From Siniperca chuatsi (taxonomy: Eukaryota > Chordata > Actinopteri > Centrarchiformes > Sinipercidae): a DNA stretch of 64,000 nt. The position numbers were made by a program, and so were the translations under genes. The notes beneath the pieces are model-generated. The model did no database searches, was not told the origin of the DNA, and saw only the letters and a list, made by a program, of their open reading frames with translations. Location: contig NC_058055.1 of NCBI RefSeq assembly GCF_020085105.1, positions 16,749,822 through 16,813,821 on the forward strand, read 5' to 3'. How positions within the stretch are numbered: position 1 is the stretch's first letter; the number at the start of each line of letters is the position of its first letter. Positions 27,222 to 39,455 of the stretch are shown here, in pieces.

Positions 27222-30200
27222 ACTGGTTTGTAGCATAGTGACAGTGACTTAGTTTCTTGCTCTTAGTCTTTAGTTCTTACCTGGTAGAGGGATGTGCATG
27301 CCTGGCAAGGGCACCCTGAAAGGTGGCACCATGACAGGTGGGAAGGCAGGTAAGGCTGCGGTGGGCTGGGCCACACTGTGAGGCAGGGCTGCAGGCAGCA
27401 GTGGCATCGTCTGCACCGCCGTAACAGGTGATGGCATCGTGGAAACAGTTACTACAGTGACTGGAGACACAGCAACAGTTGAGGTCACTGTGGCAACAGG
27501 GGTTAGGTCAGCTACAACAGTGCCTTTTGGGAAACAAAAAGACAAAAAATTTGATTTTTAGTTTTGCTTTTGTGTGTGTACATGTGTCTATGCTTGATAT
27601 AAGACCGTGTACTTACCTGCAATGGTCACAGAGGGGGAGGAGGTGGCAGTGGCGTCTGGACTGGAGGTGAGTGTGCGGGAGGGGGTTGTGGATGGGGCTT
27701 GAGTGGGGGAGGCTGCTGCTGCTGTGCTGGCTGTAGTGTTGACACTGCTTGAGCTGGCAGCTGCAGTCACCCCCACACTTGCACCCGTCCCCCCGGCCCC
27801 CGCTACAAGTAGAGGGTTGAGTTCAGACTGCTGGATGATCTTCACACCATCCGGTTTACTCCACGATGACTCTCTGGTCCTGGCGTTGTAGTAATATGCC
27901 TGTGGAAGGGATAACAGACAGGAAAACACTTGTAACTTGGGGACAAACAGTACCTACAATATAAAGCTAGGCAACAAATTGATATTTATCAACTACCCCT
28001 GCAATCACACCACAGGTTTGTTGATTATATTGACACTTACTAAGATTCTGCCAAAAGGACTTATCTTAGAATGCCAGCCCAATTTTCAGTCCAATGTTAA
28101 AGGTATTAATTAGACGATTTACAATGGGATTTTCAGGTTCAGTGTGGGGGTGTGTGCAAAGCTGTTTATATGCAATCAAGTGATTAGCCCAATTAGATCG
28201 GTCGTGTATCTGATTTTTTACTAAAGTCTAATATCAGCACAATATTTCACTCTTAGACTAAAAATTCCACACCATCAGACAACCTCATGTAATACTGACG
28301 CTGTCTAGAAGAGGCTGTTGAAAACCGGGACCTAATGGTTATACTTTTTTAAATTTTAAAAGACTGTGAAATCAATTAATTCTCCATGCTTTCTGTGCTT
28401 ACATATGACTTCCAGCTTACCTTTCCCTCTGGCGTCTTGTTCTCTACCCAGATCTCCTCTGTAGGGTTGAGTGCAGGGTTTCCAGATGCAGGAACGGGGG
28501 GCATCCCAGGAGGAAACAGCATCCCTGGAGGAGGCGGCAGGTTCCCCATGGGAGGGGGAAGGAATGGAGGTCTCTGCAGCAAAAGATAGAGACCCAGCAT
28601 TAAATTATCAGACTGTAAGGAGTAGGGCTAGGAATGTAAATTCCCCAATAAGAGTCCTCCCTCCTCCAACAAAATGTGGCTTAATTGGGTATAAAAAAGT
28701 GGCCAGTCAGATAAGCAGTCAACTATTTAGCCAGCAGCCAGTGCTTATTGAAACCTCTGAAATTCAAATTAGGTTTGTGCATCAATATTGTATAATTCAA
28801 GAGAGAATCACACTTCATATAAGAATCAAATAAGAAGAAGATGGTAGCCAAAGACATTACAAAACAGTGTTAGTCATATTCTTCCTTGATTCTGTTTTGA
28901 GTCTTGTTCTAAGAGCTAATACTGCTGCTATTCATGCCAGGAAGGACTCACGCTTTCTCTGGGGTCAGTTTCTTTGCAGACTGACTTCCAGATGGCTGCA
29001 CCACTGATCAATATGAATTCAAAAATGAACTGTGGATCATGTCTATGCTTAATTTACCCTTTTCTTTGGACTTATTCACACACACACGCACATTTACCCT
29101 AAAGATATTTAACCAATACGCTTGACCAGAGAACTTTGAATATGAAGAGTAGAAGAACAATGACGCAAATAACAGTTAGTGTACTGACATTATCCATGTG
29201 ACATTACAATGACTGCGGGCAACAAATGCAATAACGCAGAGTAAACAGGTAAGTAGCACCCTTGTCCCCTTTCATACAAGAGCTGCACGTATGACGCTGG
29301 TCTACTCAACGTGTGTTGGACCTGCGCTGGACCAATTCATATTCTTTTCTCTCTCTCTTTTTTCGGGGAGTCATTTAAATGTTGTTTAAACATTGGTATC
29401 ATTAAATTAATTTCCAATTCCATCCTTGATAGAAAGGCCAGTTCACCAAAGCCTCCATCACCAAAACAGCCTCTTGCCAACATCAAACCCTGATAAAGAG
29501 GAGGGTTGTGAAGGAGGGTCGACTGACGACATACGTTAACCCATTCATATAGACTGTTAATGTGTCGGCCTGAGTGGGGTATAGATAAAGGTGTGCTAAT
29601 CAGTGAAATCTGAGTACCTGGTATTTTGGCTTCTATGGTCTATTACAATATATGTAATCGTATTAATATGTACTATGATACTGTACATTTTACAAACAAG
29701 TGCTTCATGCTACTGATGTGAAAACCATCACAAAAATGTAATGTTGCCATAAAGCAGTCCTGCTCATTGATTTGCAGAATTGGTCTCAATGGCCTATTAC
29801 ACCCAGACATATTAAAGGGATAGCTAACACATAGGGCTGCACGATATGGTTAAAAAAATAATAAAAAAATCACATTGCAATTATTTTGACAGAGATTGCG
29901 ATATGATTTACAATTTGTGGAAATGATTTTTGGATCACAATTTTCATTTTCACTGAAAAATCTTGATGATGTGACATTTATTGGAGTCTGTACCAAACAA
30001 ACATGTCTTACATCTGGAGAACAAGATTTGTAGGCCACGGCATTTCTGCAGCACTACACTACATTATAATAATGTTTTGTCACACATTTTACGTTTATAA
30101 AAAAAATTGCAGCTTCTGTGATTTGTATATTGCGATTTCGATAATATTTCGATTAATCGTGCAGCCCTACTACCACGGTAGAAAAGGTACTGCTGACTCA

Positions 30201-32200
30201 TAGTGATCCACATCACCTAATCGTTAAAAGAATGGAGCTTAAAACAGAAATATGATAAATAAGAACTATTGCAAATTGAACTGACCTGCTGATGAAAGAA
30301 ACTCTCTGAAGTCATTCTCCACTAGCATATATGATTTTCCTTTTACTTGGTCAAGGAGAAGCTTACACACAACTTGCATTATCTGAAGTCACTAGACAGC
30401 TAGAATTTTCTGACCTGTCAATGTTAAAATATGGTTAGTGGAGTGTCTATTTTGAACAGATGGCTCATACTATAACAGGCTTCTTTAGTCTTTGACTCTA
30501 TAAATGCTGTTTAGAACATCACTGGAGGCAAAGTTAAAATAGTTCAGCCCTACACTTCCATAAAGAAAAACATGCATGTATAAGAATAGGAAACAGTCAC
30601 CTGTAGATGGGGCGGTCCAATGGGTGGTGGCATGCCTCCTGGTGGTGGGATGGGGGGCATGTTGGGGTCAAAGGGTGGACGTGCAAATGGGGGTCGCGGC
30701 GGGGGTCCCCTCATCATCCCAAAAGGAGGTGGTGGTGGCCTTAGGAGTGGTGGTGGGCCTCGTAACACTGGGGTCTGAGCAGGCGCAGGTGCAGGCGCAG
30801 GGCTGCGAAACCGCACTGCCTGCTGCACCATTCTAGGACACCAAAATAATACCAAGTTACAACGGCTGATCACTAAGTAGCATTAACAAAAACCTTCTGA
30901 TATCACCACTTTGATCAATACTTACATGCTAATTTGCTATCAAACCACTCTACAACACTGCAGGTAATTCTAATGCTTGAAAGGAACTGTAACTATAGGT
31001 GAGGCTGAGCAACATAAAAAAAGGATATATCACACTAACCATAAGATGTTTTCCTGAATATCACAATATCTACTTAGGTGAGACAAATTTAAAATTGTCA
31101 AGTTGTTGCTCATAACATCTGAGTGCAATATGAAGTCACACTGGAGCCAGCTCTTTCAGCTACCATTCTCAACTAATTGAGAAATCATTCTGGGAGACAT
31201 TCGGCTTAGTAATTACTCTATAGTGTTGGTTAAGGCAACAAAATTCACAATATCACATAATGTAAGAACATCTATATATTGCAGGTCATGCAAAATAACA
31301 TTGTGTGGTACTTGCTTAACAATCCAGACAGATAGTACTGAAGATGTAGTGTAAGCTTGGATTGTTTAGCAGATTACTACAAAAACTATGTAAATTTCTG
31401 TTGTCTGTGTGTAACATAACTATTTCGCATTTATGGTTTTGTAATAGGGTTCTGCTGATTTGTGTACAGTATACGAGCTGCAGAGATACGAAGATGCAAT
31501 CACACTGACGTGTATTATGTGTTTGCTACGGAGCCTTTGGATGTAGTACTTTATGTAGCTCTGAAGTGTTTATTATTCCACGTTTAAATGTTGAATTCTT
31601 CAGCGTGGTATCCTGTTGGCCGTATAAGAGTAACTACATACTTTGAACCTAAATAAAATTAAACATTCAATCAGTGAATCTCGTCTATTACTAACTAGGC
31701 TAACAGAAAGCTAGTCCATTCAAAACACTGAATGAACGGAGTTATGTGCCCCTGCTTACTAATGACTGTAGCATATCTTAGCTAGCTGGCTATTATACAT
31801 TGACATTTGTGCACAGAACGCATACTTAAGGCAGGAGCTGTGTTTGAACACAAACTTGAGGCCCGGTGAGACAGGCAGCCCAGTGAAAGAGGAAAACATC
31901 TGGCTGTGTTTGAACTGACTGCCTGTGTTTACCGCGTGCCACGAGCGGAGAGCAGAGAAGAGCCGCTTGGCAACACAGGCTAGTTAGCTAGAAGCTAGTT
32001 AGCTAGCGTGGTTACATTCACAAGGAAAACCACTGTTTATCGCAACCTCTCGACCAAAAACAACGCTGACCAACTTCGTATAGAATATCGGCTTGTGCTT
32101 AATAGCACACTGTTCTGATATTCATTTTAACACCTTATTTGCTATTATCTGACCTGTTGTCGCTGAACCCGATAGTCTCGCTCTCTGCCTGGTCCGCCAT
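16559..32200 (-). CDS. tcerg1: Transcription elongation regulator 1 (CA150): 3 WW and 6 FF domains; 21 coding exons, 1022 aa
   Basis: Coding exons: 32200-32154, 30832-30601, 28573-28421, 27899-27617, 27523-27281, 24534-24475, 23393-23193, 22818-22712, 22373-22285, 22176-22016, 21789-21708, 21543-21408, 20999-20910, 20764-20646, 20192-20042, 19805-19641, 18946-18764, 18307-18128, 17885-17802, 17201-17101 and 16760-16559. All phases agree. After [16 protein letters not shown] comes a Pro/Arg-rich region (about 20-130). WW1 is at about 136-165, WW2 at 375-402 and WW3 at 470-500. A Glu/Lys-rich NLS-like stretch ending KAKKRK follows, then FF domains from about 580 to 1000 and the conserved tail ending [10 protein letters not shown]. 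In mammals this nuclear protein couples elongation and splicing: WW domains bind proline-rich splicing factors such as SF1, and FF domains bind the phosphorylated RNA polymerase II tail. The Gln-Ala repeat of the human protein is absent; Ser/Thr/Ala-rich sequence lies between WW1 and WW2. I cannot say whether this is a tcerg1a or tcerg1b copy. Confidence 0.96.
25543..26177. mobile_element. Non-autonomous DNA transposon with CTCACACTACAGGAGTT inverted ends
   Basis: The left end AAGCTGGGCTCACACTACAG is mirrored by the right end, which reads AAGCTGGCCTCACACTACAG on the other strand: about 24 bp of nearly perfect terminal inverted repeat around 635 bp. No transposase frame is visible. A CACGTGATCT-type short tandem lies near 25687-25720. 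The element sits in tcerg1 intron 5. A target duplication was not resolved, so the superfamily is open. Confidence 0.8.
27159..27221. repeat. (AT)n(AC)n compound microsatellite
   Basis: About 23 AT units are followed by 8-9 AC units, in tcerg1 intron 5, about 60 nt downstream of the exon 5 donor in the transcript. Confidence 0.95.
29832..30169. mobile_element. hAT-like MITE with TAGGGCTGCACGAT inverted ends
   Basis: The left end TAGGGCTGCACGATAT mirrors the right end ATTAATCGTGCAGCCCTA. The flanks CTAACACA and CTACCACG agree at 6 of 8 positions, fitting an aged 8-bp hAT target duplication. The element is 338 bp, noncoding, and lies in tcerg1 intron 2. Confidence 0.8.
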
Positions 32201-32330
32201 TACAGGAAAATGTAACCACTCTCTTCCTGGAAACGCCCATAAGCGATTTCTACTTTTCGTATTCGCTAAACGTTGATGTCAATCATAGCGCAGTCCGAGC
32301 TGTGTGAGCTCTGATTGGATGATGATTTTC
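32201..32330 (-). promoter_or_regulatory. tcerg1 proximal promoter
   Basis: Immediately upstream of the ATG the minus strand carries a CCAAT box in the context ATCCAATCAG (about 32313-32322) and ETS-like TTCC/GGAA sites near 32204-32230. There is no TATA box. This fits a broadly expressed housekeeping-type promoter. Confidence 0.4.
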
Positions 32331-32679
32331 TCACGGAGGTTTGGCCAAGCATTCATTGGTCCGTTTCGGTCCCATTTTTTTTGTGATGTCTTTGTTCAGT
32401 AAGTGTGCTGAGCGTTATTGATAATAAGTTGGCCTCTAATTGCTACTACTTTTTTACATACATCATTAGCTGTTACCACTTCTCTCTATGTTAACTATGG
32501 TGGTAGGTATTTTGCATGCTATGGGTATTTAGTGTGCTCACTGTTGTGAGCAATGGTGGAAAATGAATTGAAGTCTATTTAAAAAGAAGCAATAGTCTAC
32601 CACAGTGGAAAAAACGGTGGATGTCTTATATTATAAGATATATATATATATACCTAAAAGTCAAATATTTAATCAAATC
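32331..32679. other. tcerg1 upstream intergenic segment, nothing recognised
   Basis: AT-rich unique-looking sequence with a short (TA)n run near 32638-32652. There is no coding or repeat signal I can name. Confidence 0.5.
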
Positions 32680-33381
32680 TGCACGATGTCATCTTAAAAA
32701 TTTAACACTGATTTCCAGCAGGTTGGACCACTGTGTTACTACACAGGTCTCCCCGCCCCCAAAAAGTTCTCAGCAGCTTCAGCTTATTCAGAGAGCTTCT
32801 GCTAGAGGCCTCACATAGATGCTGAACACATCACATCAATCATCAGGTCTCTGCACAGGCCTCCATTGTGTCGTAGAATACAGTGAAAAAGTACTACTGC
32901 TTGTCAATAAATGTCTGTGGTTTTGGGACCAACTGTCTTTTGGCCTCTCGGGTCATCTGGTAGTGGTCTGCTAACTGTTCTGAGTCCACAATAAACACAG
33001 TGAAACAGTTTAAATAATCCATACACAAGGTCCACTTACTAGTTTTTTGTGTGCTAAGATCATTTTGTAAAACTATTTCCAGTCACAGTCTCTATTCTGG
33101 CCCCACAGTGGTGGAATAAACTCTCCACTGAAGTCAGAACAGCAGAGTCACCGCACATCTTCTGCTGCAGGAGGACTACACCTGGTCACCTCATTACTTA
33201 AAGTTCTTTACTTAAAAAAAAGAAAAACCCTAAGCTCTACGAGCACACCTCTAGCTGTTTATTTGGCAGAGCTGCACTTAGTTTTTGAGAACATCTAGCT
33301 TTTATTCCTATTGAGTTTGAACGTGCTTATTCTAAGTCCCTTATTTGGACAAAAGCGCCTGCCAAATGAATGTAATGTAAT
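32680..33381 (+). mobile_element. Decayed LINE 3' end (reverse-transcriptase C-terminus plus tail)
   Basis: A plus-strand frame reads LISSRLDHC and later QLQLIQRASARGLT, matching the conserved SRLDYC...LQLIQNAAARVLT block of teleost LINE ORF2 C-termini. About 250 bp on, another frame reads LAPQWWNKLSTEVRTAES, the downstream conserved block. The end GGACAAAAGCGCCTGCCAAATGAATGTAATGTAATG is the typical fish LINE tail. Frames are broken, so it is inactive. L2/Rex-type is likely, but the clade is not certain. Confidence 0.8.
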
Positions 33382-33730
33382 GATTTTTGATCTGTTTGCA
33401 GTTGAATAGATGGAGGCGATGGAAGAGTACAATATTGTGTTCTGTGGCAGACAAACTACTCGTGTTAAGTGCCTGTACATCAGATTTGTACTTAAGGAAA
33501 GTATGTTTGCTTTTTCATCTTTGCTGGTGGGAGGATGAAACTATGCACAAGTATAAGATCTGAATATAATTACAGCTGACAATCAGGTATGTCTGTAGTC
33601 AACATATATCGAGCGTTCCTTGCATGAACACTACAAATTATGTAATCCATACAAAGACAGGACATTTTATTTTGTAGTGGGACATTTAAAATATATAATA
33701 AAAGCAGACCAACAGGTAAAGTCACAGAAC

Positions 33731-33740
33731 ATTTTATTTA
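33731..33740 (-). terminator. Poly(A) signal of sox30
   Basis: TTTATTTATT on the plus strand gives overlapping AATAAATAAA on the minus strand, about 235 bp beyond the stop codon. The intervening 3' UTR is mostly (TA)n. Confidence 0.6.
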
Positions 33741-33770
33741 TTTGACTATAAAATCAAATGTAGATCCTGC

Positions 33771-33966
<196 letters not shown>

Positions 33967-33971
33967 ATCTC

Positions 33972-36506
33972 CTAAAGCAGTCCAACAACATCAACATCAT
34001 CCTCACATTTACACTCCACTTTGTTGTTGGCCGAAAACTGCTGACTGTTGACAATATCTGGCTGCTCAAGGCTCTCTGATGTTGTGGTAGAGCCAATGAG
34101 GACTTCACGACTAACATCAGCTGGATGATGCTCCTGCTGCATGATTTCTCTGGCGAGGGCGACCAGAGCGGTCTCGTACCTCTGCAGGTGAGTGTTGTGG
34201 TAATTCCTCACTTCATCCATGGAGCTGCTGGCGTTTTGGTATCTGTATAAAACCCTGATGTAAGCACACAGCAAGTCAATTAGAAAATGCTCCATTGAAC
34301 ACTTGTGTCCTGAAACCAAATCACTCTCTGCTTGCTGCTGCTGAAAAGAAATCTAACGGAAACTGTGTTTTTGCTTTTCTGCGCAATACTGTGGGTTGAT
34401 AGTTAAAAAGCCAATTGAAATTCAATCAAAATGAATATTAGCTATAATTTATCAGTTGTTAGAATCAGTTCATAACACGGGCAGTGGAGAGAGCATTGTA
34501 GCAAATAAACCAGCTCTTACATGTTGGTTAGCTGAAATATTTCATTGAAGATGCCTAACCTTGAAGAGTTGATCTGGACCCTGGAGTAGAGGCCCATTGG
34601 ATGATATGGGCTAAAAGATGGGCAGGGATAGAAGCCCACTGTGTAGGGGGTCATGGCGGGACATGGGTAAATGCTGGGGGCCAGCAACTTGGACTGAGCT
34701 GGAGGCATGGCCTGTGAGACAAAGACGGAAACGCCAGGGTCCTGCCCTGCTCCCTGCCCTGCTCCCTGTCCTGCTCCCTGCCCTGCTCCCTGCCCTGCTC
34801 CCTGCCCTGCTCCCTGCCCTGCTCCCTGCCCTGAGGGCAAACACACTCTACCTTTCTTTTTCTGGGGGCGATACTCATAATCTGGCAAGATATAACAGAG
34901 CAGAGACCCAGGATAAGTGAAAGTCAGAAGTTCACCATCAATACCAGAACAGATTTCAAACTGAAAATATATCCTACTATATATCTGCATACAAAAGATG
35001 GCAGTAACCTTGCAGTATTCATAATCCTCTAGTCACTATATCAGCTGCTGCCATTTAGCTGTGTAATTGTCCATACCAGGGAATTGCTGCTTATGCATGT
35101 GTTTCAGTTTGTGAGCCACTTCATAGTAAGGCCTCTTCTGTTCCTCACTGAGCTTGGACCACTCACAGCCCAGCTGAATACTGGTGTCTATCATGTTAGC
35201 TCCGGGGTAGGCTTTGCGCAGGGCATATCGGTGGATGTGAGACCATACCATAAAGGCATTCATCGGCCGTTTAATGTATCCATTCTTGTCTTGGCTAGAC
35301 TGCATCTGCTTCAGATCTGAGGGAGACATTTTGGGGACTGATTACTTTGCTTCCAGTTGTAGGAAAAACCCCCAACAACATTCAAAATAACACAGGTAAG
35401 GTATAAGTATGTTAGTACATTATTGATCATTTAGACAAAGATTCCCTTAGAAATCTATAAGACAACAAACACATTTTACAGCAAAAATAAATGGATAGAC
35501 AAACAACTAATGACAAAATGCCCATAAATACTGTCCATTATTTTCCCTTTTGTTCATAAATACATTTTGGAGTTCTATATATGTGAAGTGAAGCTCACAT
35601 ATAGTAAATATAGTAAATGCTGATTGCTAGACACTAATCACAGATTGGAGGAAACCAATTTCCACCAGGAAAAGAAAAACAGATGAAATATTAGAGATGA
35701 CAAAATTAAAAATACTCATATTATGTCAAACTTATGATATACTTAGTCAAAGAAGTCAGAATTCTGAATGGATATATTTTAATGTTGACTTACTATATCA
35801 AAATGATTGACACAGAAAGTAAAAATGTATCTCATAATTTTGATTTTCAAAGAATATATATATATATATATATTATCAATCATCTTTATTTCCCTGCTTC
35901 CATACACACCCCACGGATCATCACACACAGCCCCTATAGGGATACTGTACCTTCCTCCGTTGGCGGGATGGTAAAGCAGGTGACTGGACTGTCACCTCCG
36001 AGTCTGGGTGACTTTGGGGTCAGGGGGACAGGATCTGGATTCAGGGGTTCTCTAGCTGCAATGGCCTGTGGCGTATCCAGCCTCTCAGTAAACCGGAGCG
36101 GGACAATTTGTTCACCAGGTGGAGGCAGCTCCACTGCACTGAGCTGGGAACCTGCTGCCGCTGGACATGAACCTGAAGGGACAGTTTCTGGCCGGACCCC
36201 GCCATCACCACCGCTACTTCTCACCTTCGCTGACACGCCATGGTAAAGTGGTAGTTTGTTAAAAAGGGTCGATATGGGTGGTAGCTTTCCGTCTTCAAAT
36301 TGATAACTTGCTCCAACCGAGGCAACGTAGTTTTCCCAAGTCTTTGACCCATTTCCGGACCAGTCCAGAGGCTGAACCTGATCCGCCTCTCCGGTTTGGA
36401 AGAACTGAGAGGCGGGCCTCGCTGGGTCCTGGTCTTGGCCCGTGTGTCTGGTTGGAGCCGGACTCCTTTCACGTTTTCTTTCTTGAGGGTGCCTGTCCAT
36501 TGTCAC
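33972..36506 (-). CDS. sox30: SOX30-type HMG-box transcription factor; 4 exons, about 466 aa
   Basis: Exons: 36506-35951, 35316-35077, 34881-34560 (or 34521) and 34254-33972 (stop). Phases are consistent. Exon 1 encodes a disordered Pro/Ser/Arg-rich N-terminus with [20 protein letters not shown]. Exon 2 holds most of the HMG box (about residues 198-266): [16 protein letters not shown], then [19 protein letters not shown]. It continues into exon 3 with [18 protein letters not shown] boxes bind the DNA minor groove at AACAAT-type sites and bend DNA. The [10 protein letters not shown] variant and the neighbour clint1 (human SOX30 and CLINT1 are both at 5q33) point to SOX30, a regulator of male germ-cell development in mammals. 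Exon 3 carries a 12-bp minisatellite encoding GAGQ repeats. The protein is shorter than the human one (about 750 aa). ATG 36506 is used; a second in-frame ATG is at 36500. Two in-phase donors end exon 3. Confidence 0.85.
34741..34833 (-). repeat. 12-bp coding minisatellite (GAGQ repeats) in sox30 exon 3
   Basis: The plus-strand unit CCCTGCCCTGCT repeats about 7.5 times with one internal base change (CCCTGTCCTGCT). In the sox30 frame it encodes seven GAGQ units between SGQ and DPG. All three minus-strand frames stay open across it. Confidence 0.93.
35854..35873. repeat. Short (AT)n in sox30 intron 1
   Basis: Ten AT units, 80 nt downstream of the exon 1 donor in the transcript. Confidence 0.9.
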
Positions 36507-36795
36507 GACTGTCGCTGTAGTTTCAGGTTGGGTCCGGGTTTCAATGTTTCATCTGAATTGTGATGAATTAAAAACCGACAAACAACAGAGATCGTTTTCG
36601 GACGTTAAAAATTCTTAACGGTGTTCCACAGGGTCTGAATGTTCCAGCTAGCGGTTAGCCATGTAGCTGTTAGCTATTTAGCAACGTTTGGCAAAATGGG
36701 GTTTTAAGACATATAATACGTATAACATTTACAAGACTTTGGCTGCCTTTGATGGACTGAAAATATACACAAATAAATAAACATACATACTTAAA

Positions 36796-37110
36796 AGGGA
36801 CAGGTCACCCCCCCAAAAAATACATATTTTCACTATTATCCATCTAGATTTGTTGTGAGCAGTTTCATGTAGGAACTATTTTCTTTCTACCGATAATTCC
36901 TACATGAATGACTGCTCAAAACAAGGTGTGTGGATTATCTTGAGTAACCGGGTCATGATTTCTGGAAAGAGACATTGCTGTTTCGTTTTTCAAATGTGTT
37001 TTTTTTTTGGCGTGCCATATAGTCCCTTTATATTCAAAAAATGCAGACATCTCTACGGCTGATATCTCCAAGAGTCGGCAACTCACACCAAAACAATCTA
37101 GATGGATAAG
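36796..37110. repeat. Dispersed repeat copy A (GGGACA... / CATCTAGATTGTTTTGGTG family)
   Basis: Much of 36880-37105 is the reverse complement of 54290-54525, for example GTGTGGATTATCTTGAGTAA and AGTAACCGGGTCATGATTTC. The copy also has an internal imperfect hairpin in which TGTAGGAACT (about 36870) faces TTCCTACATGAA (about 36896). It lies between sox30 and clint1. It is non-autonomous and its family is not assigned. Confidence 0.75.
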
Positions 37111-37960
37111 GTCAAGTCTCTTCTCCCCCAGAAAATATTTACCACACACCAAAAGTAAAGTTTTTATTTTTTATTCGTTCTGTTAACCGTTTAATAATAT
37201 TGTCTGTATACATTTTATTTCCCAACAAAAATTTTAAAGCCTTCTGTGCACCACCAGGAATAAAACTCTGGTGGGAAAATAATACATTTCCTTCATTTAT
37301 TTATTTGATTTGATTATTTTAAAAGTTGTCGAAATAAAATTTTATCGAGACTAAAAAATACTGGAAATGTTAGTTTTTAATGTCAGAATATAACCTTGTC
37401 TAAAGTTGCTAAAACCTCCAAATTACCCCCCAAAATACAGAGGACATGACCTCAGTGTCCTTAATAGTAGCTAGTATGGCCCTGTTCTGGATCAAATGTA
37501 ATGCAAATATCATGCCTTAAGACCATGAAGACAAAGAAAAAAGGAGGAAACTGAATCTTTAATGTTATAATTTAATTTAATGTCGAATGAAGTACAGAAA
37601 ATATAGAGTACAATCAAATTAAACTAGCTGTACCGAAAAAGAAAGAAAAAACGTGATTCCTGTCAACTAAATTATATTATTAATAGCTCTCCCATATGAA
37701 CATAACCATACAAGTAAACTAATAAAATATTAAACTAATAGCTATGGAATCATCCTTCTGAGAGTAACAAAATAAAGATTTGGTCATTTGGAGTGCAGTG
37801 CCTCAGAAAATGACAAGAGGCTCTGCTTAGCTGTGTTTGCACATCAAACAGAGAAAACTATACCCATACACAAAATCACACACACTCGTTCACTCTTTTC
37901 TCACACGTTCACTTCACTCGAGACCCCAAAACCCTTTAGACTGATCTCAGCTAGCCACAG
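37111..37960. other. Intergenic segment between sox30 and clint1, nothing recognised
   Basis: AT-rich, no splice-supported frame on either strand, no long repeat. Confidence 0.5.
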
Positions 37961-37966
37961 AAATCA

Positions 37967-39402
37967 TTTATTAAAACTCAGCTGATGAAAACATTCCTCC
38001 AATTTATCTAATCCACATGTAACATCCGTCAAATGTAAAGGTGGTTATTTTCTAGTACACGGTTTGTGAGGCGCAGATATGAGACCCTTGCACCATACGA
38101 CCACCAAGTGAGTTGCAGGGTGAAAAATGTTTTCTGGCAAAAATACTTTGTAATTAAAGGTACATTGCTGGGTTGTCCCAAAAATTCTGCGGTGTGCCAC
38201 TGCCTTAAACATGGAAGGAATTTAGAGAATTGTGATGTTCAGTCTTGTAGATGGTGACCATCATTTTACCCTCCTCTCCCACAGCCAGTTGGAAAATACT
38301 CTTTAAAAAAAACAACATTATTCTGTACCTCTATTCATACACAGTGTCTGTATGCAAAAGTAGAATAGACAGAATATACATGTGGGTCAGAAAGCAATGC
38401 TTACATAATGTCAAGTGCCCTACAACAGCATGTCTGAGATAGACATAAAGAGAAAATATCAGTGAATAAAATACTGACTGACCCTTTCATCAGGCATTAA
38501 TCTGACAGAGGCATCCAAAATGGAAAGTAGATTATTGTAATATAAAGAGCCCAACAGTATTTTAGGGATCTTTGTTCTGAGCAGTTCAAGGCTTCACTCA
38601 TGTTGTCTTTTAAAACAGCAATAAAACTTTAGCTGTCCTACTGTACATTGAGTTATTGTGAACTGCCTGATAAGAGGAGAGGGGAGACAAAGAGGATCTA
38701 ATATGCAATTCATCCGCCCTAATATGGCTCAAGAATAAGCATGACCATACACTGTTATCTCAATGCATACACCCACCCTGCCCTCTGCTGGAGGACCAGA
38801 GTATTGATTCAGTATATTCCAGATACTGTAACTGTTATATATTTGCACAGGGAGCGAGAGACCGTAATAGAGTCAGCCCCTGGCTATAATATAATGGCTT
38901 AAATTTTACAACTGAATTTGGTTGAAATTATATATAAAACATGATATCTCAGGCTACAATGCAAAATTAAGGCAGCAATGCCATTTTAATTTGAGTCAGT
39001 CAACTCTACTGATTGAATTTTCTGTGCAGTTACAGCGAAAATCTTTTTTGCAGTGATTTTTTGCAATAAAGGGGGAAATACTATAGTTCATAAAAAAAAA
39101 CTGGTAAAGACGAGGATCCTTTCCCCGCAGGAAAATAACGACTAGAGGCTGTGGGCTGTCACCTTCCCTGCTCTTCAGGTGTCCTCCGTGTGACGTAATT
39201 TCTTCACACATCAGATTACCCCTGTGCACCAGTGGGCACTCTCCCCGACCTACAAGATCGTGGTGAACGATCACTGGTGCCAGCTTGCCAATGAGAGCAG
39301 AAACAGAAAGAGAAACATGCAAGGTTGTCTTCAAGTACAGCAGTCCTTCTGTAGTTCACACTCTCATAATGTCAGACATGCAGACTCACACACACACTCG
39401 CA

Positions 39403-39443
<41 letters not shown>

Positions 39444-39455
39444 ATTTGCACTCCT
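37967..39455 (-). other. Likely clint1 3' UTR
   Basis: The sequence after the clint1 stop has no intron signals and reaches AATAAA on the minus strand (TTTATT at 37967-37972), in the context TTTTAATAAATG. That gives a UTR of about 1.5 kb. The end point is inferred; other AATAAA-like sites exist further left. A (TG)n run starts 15 nt after the stop. Confidence 0.4.
39404..39441. repeat. (CA)n microsatellite next to the clint1 stop codon
   Basis: About 19 CA units, plus an impure lead-in from 39386. In the transcript it is (UG)n beginning 15 nt after the stop. Confidence 0.95.

Noticed and set aside
34618-34920. Plus-strand frame with [10 protein letters not shown] repeats, resembling a membrane protein
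   Set aside because: Antisense of the sox30 minisatellite; splice phases and the HMG box support the minus strand.
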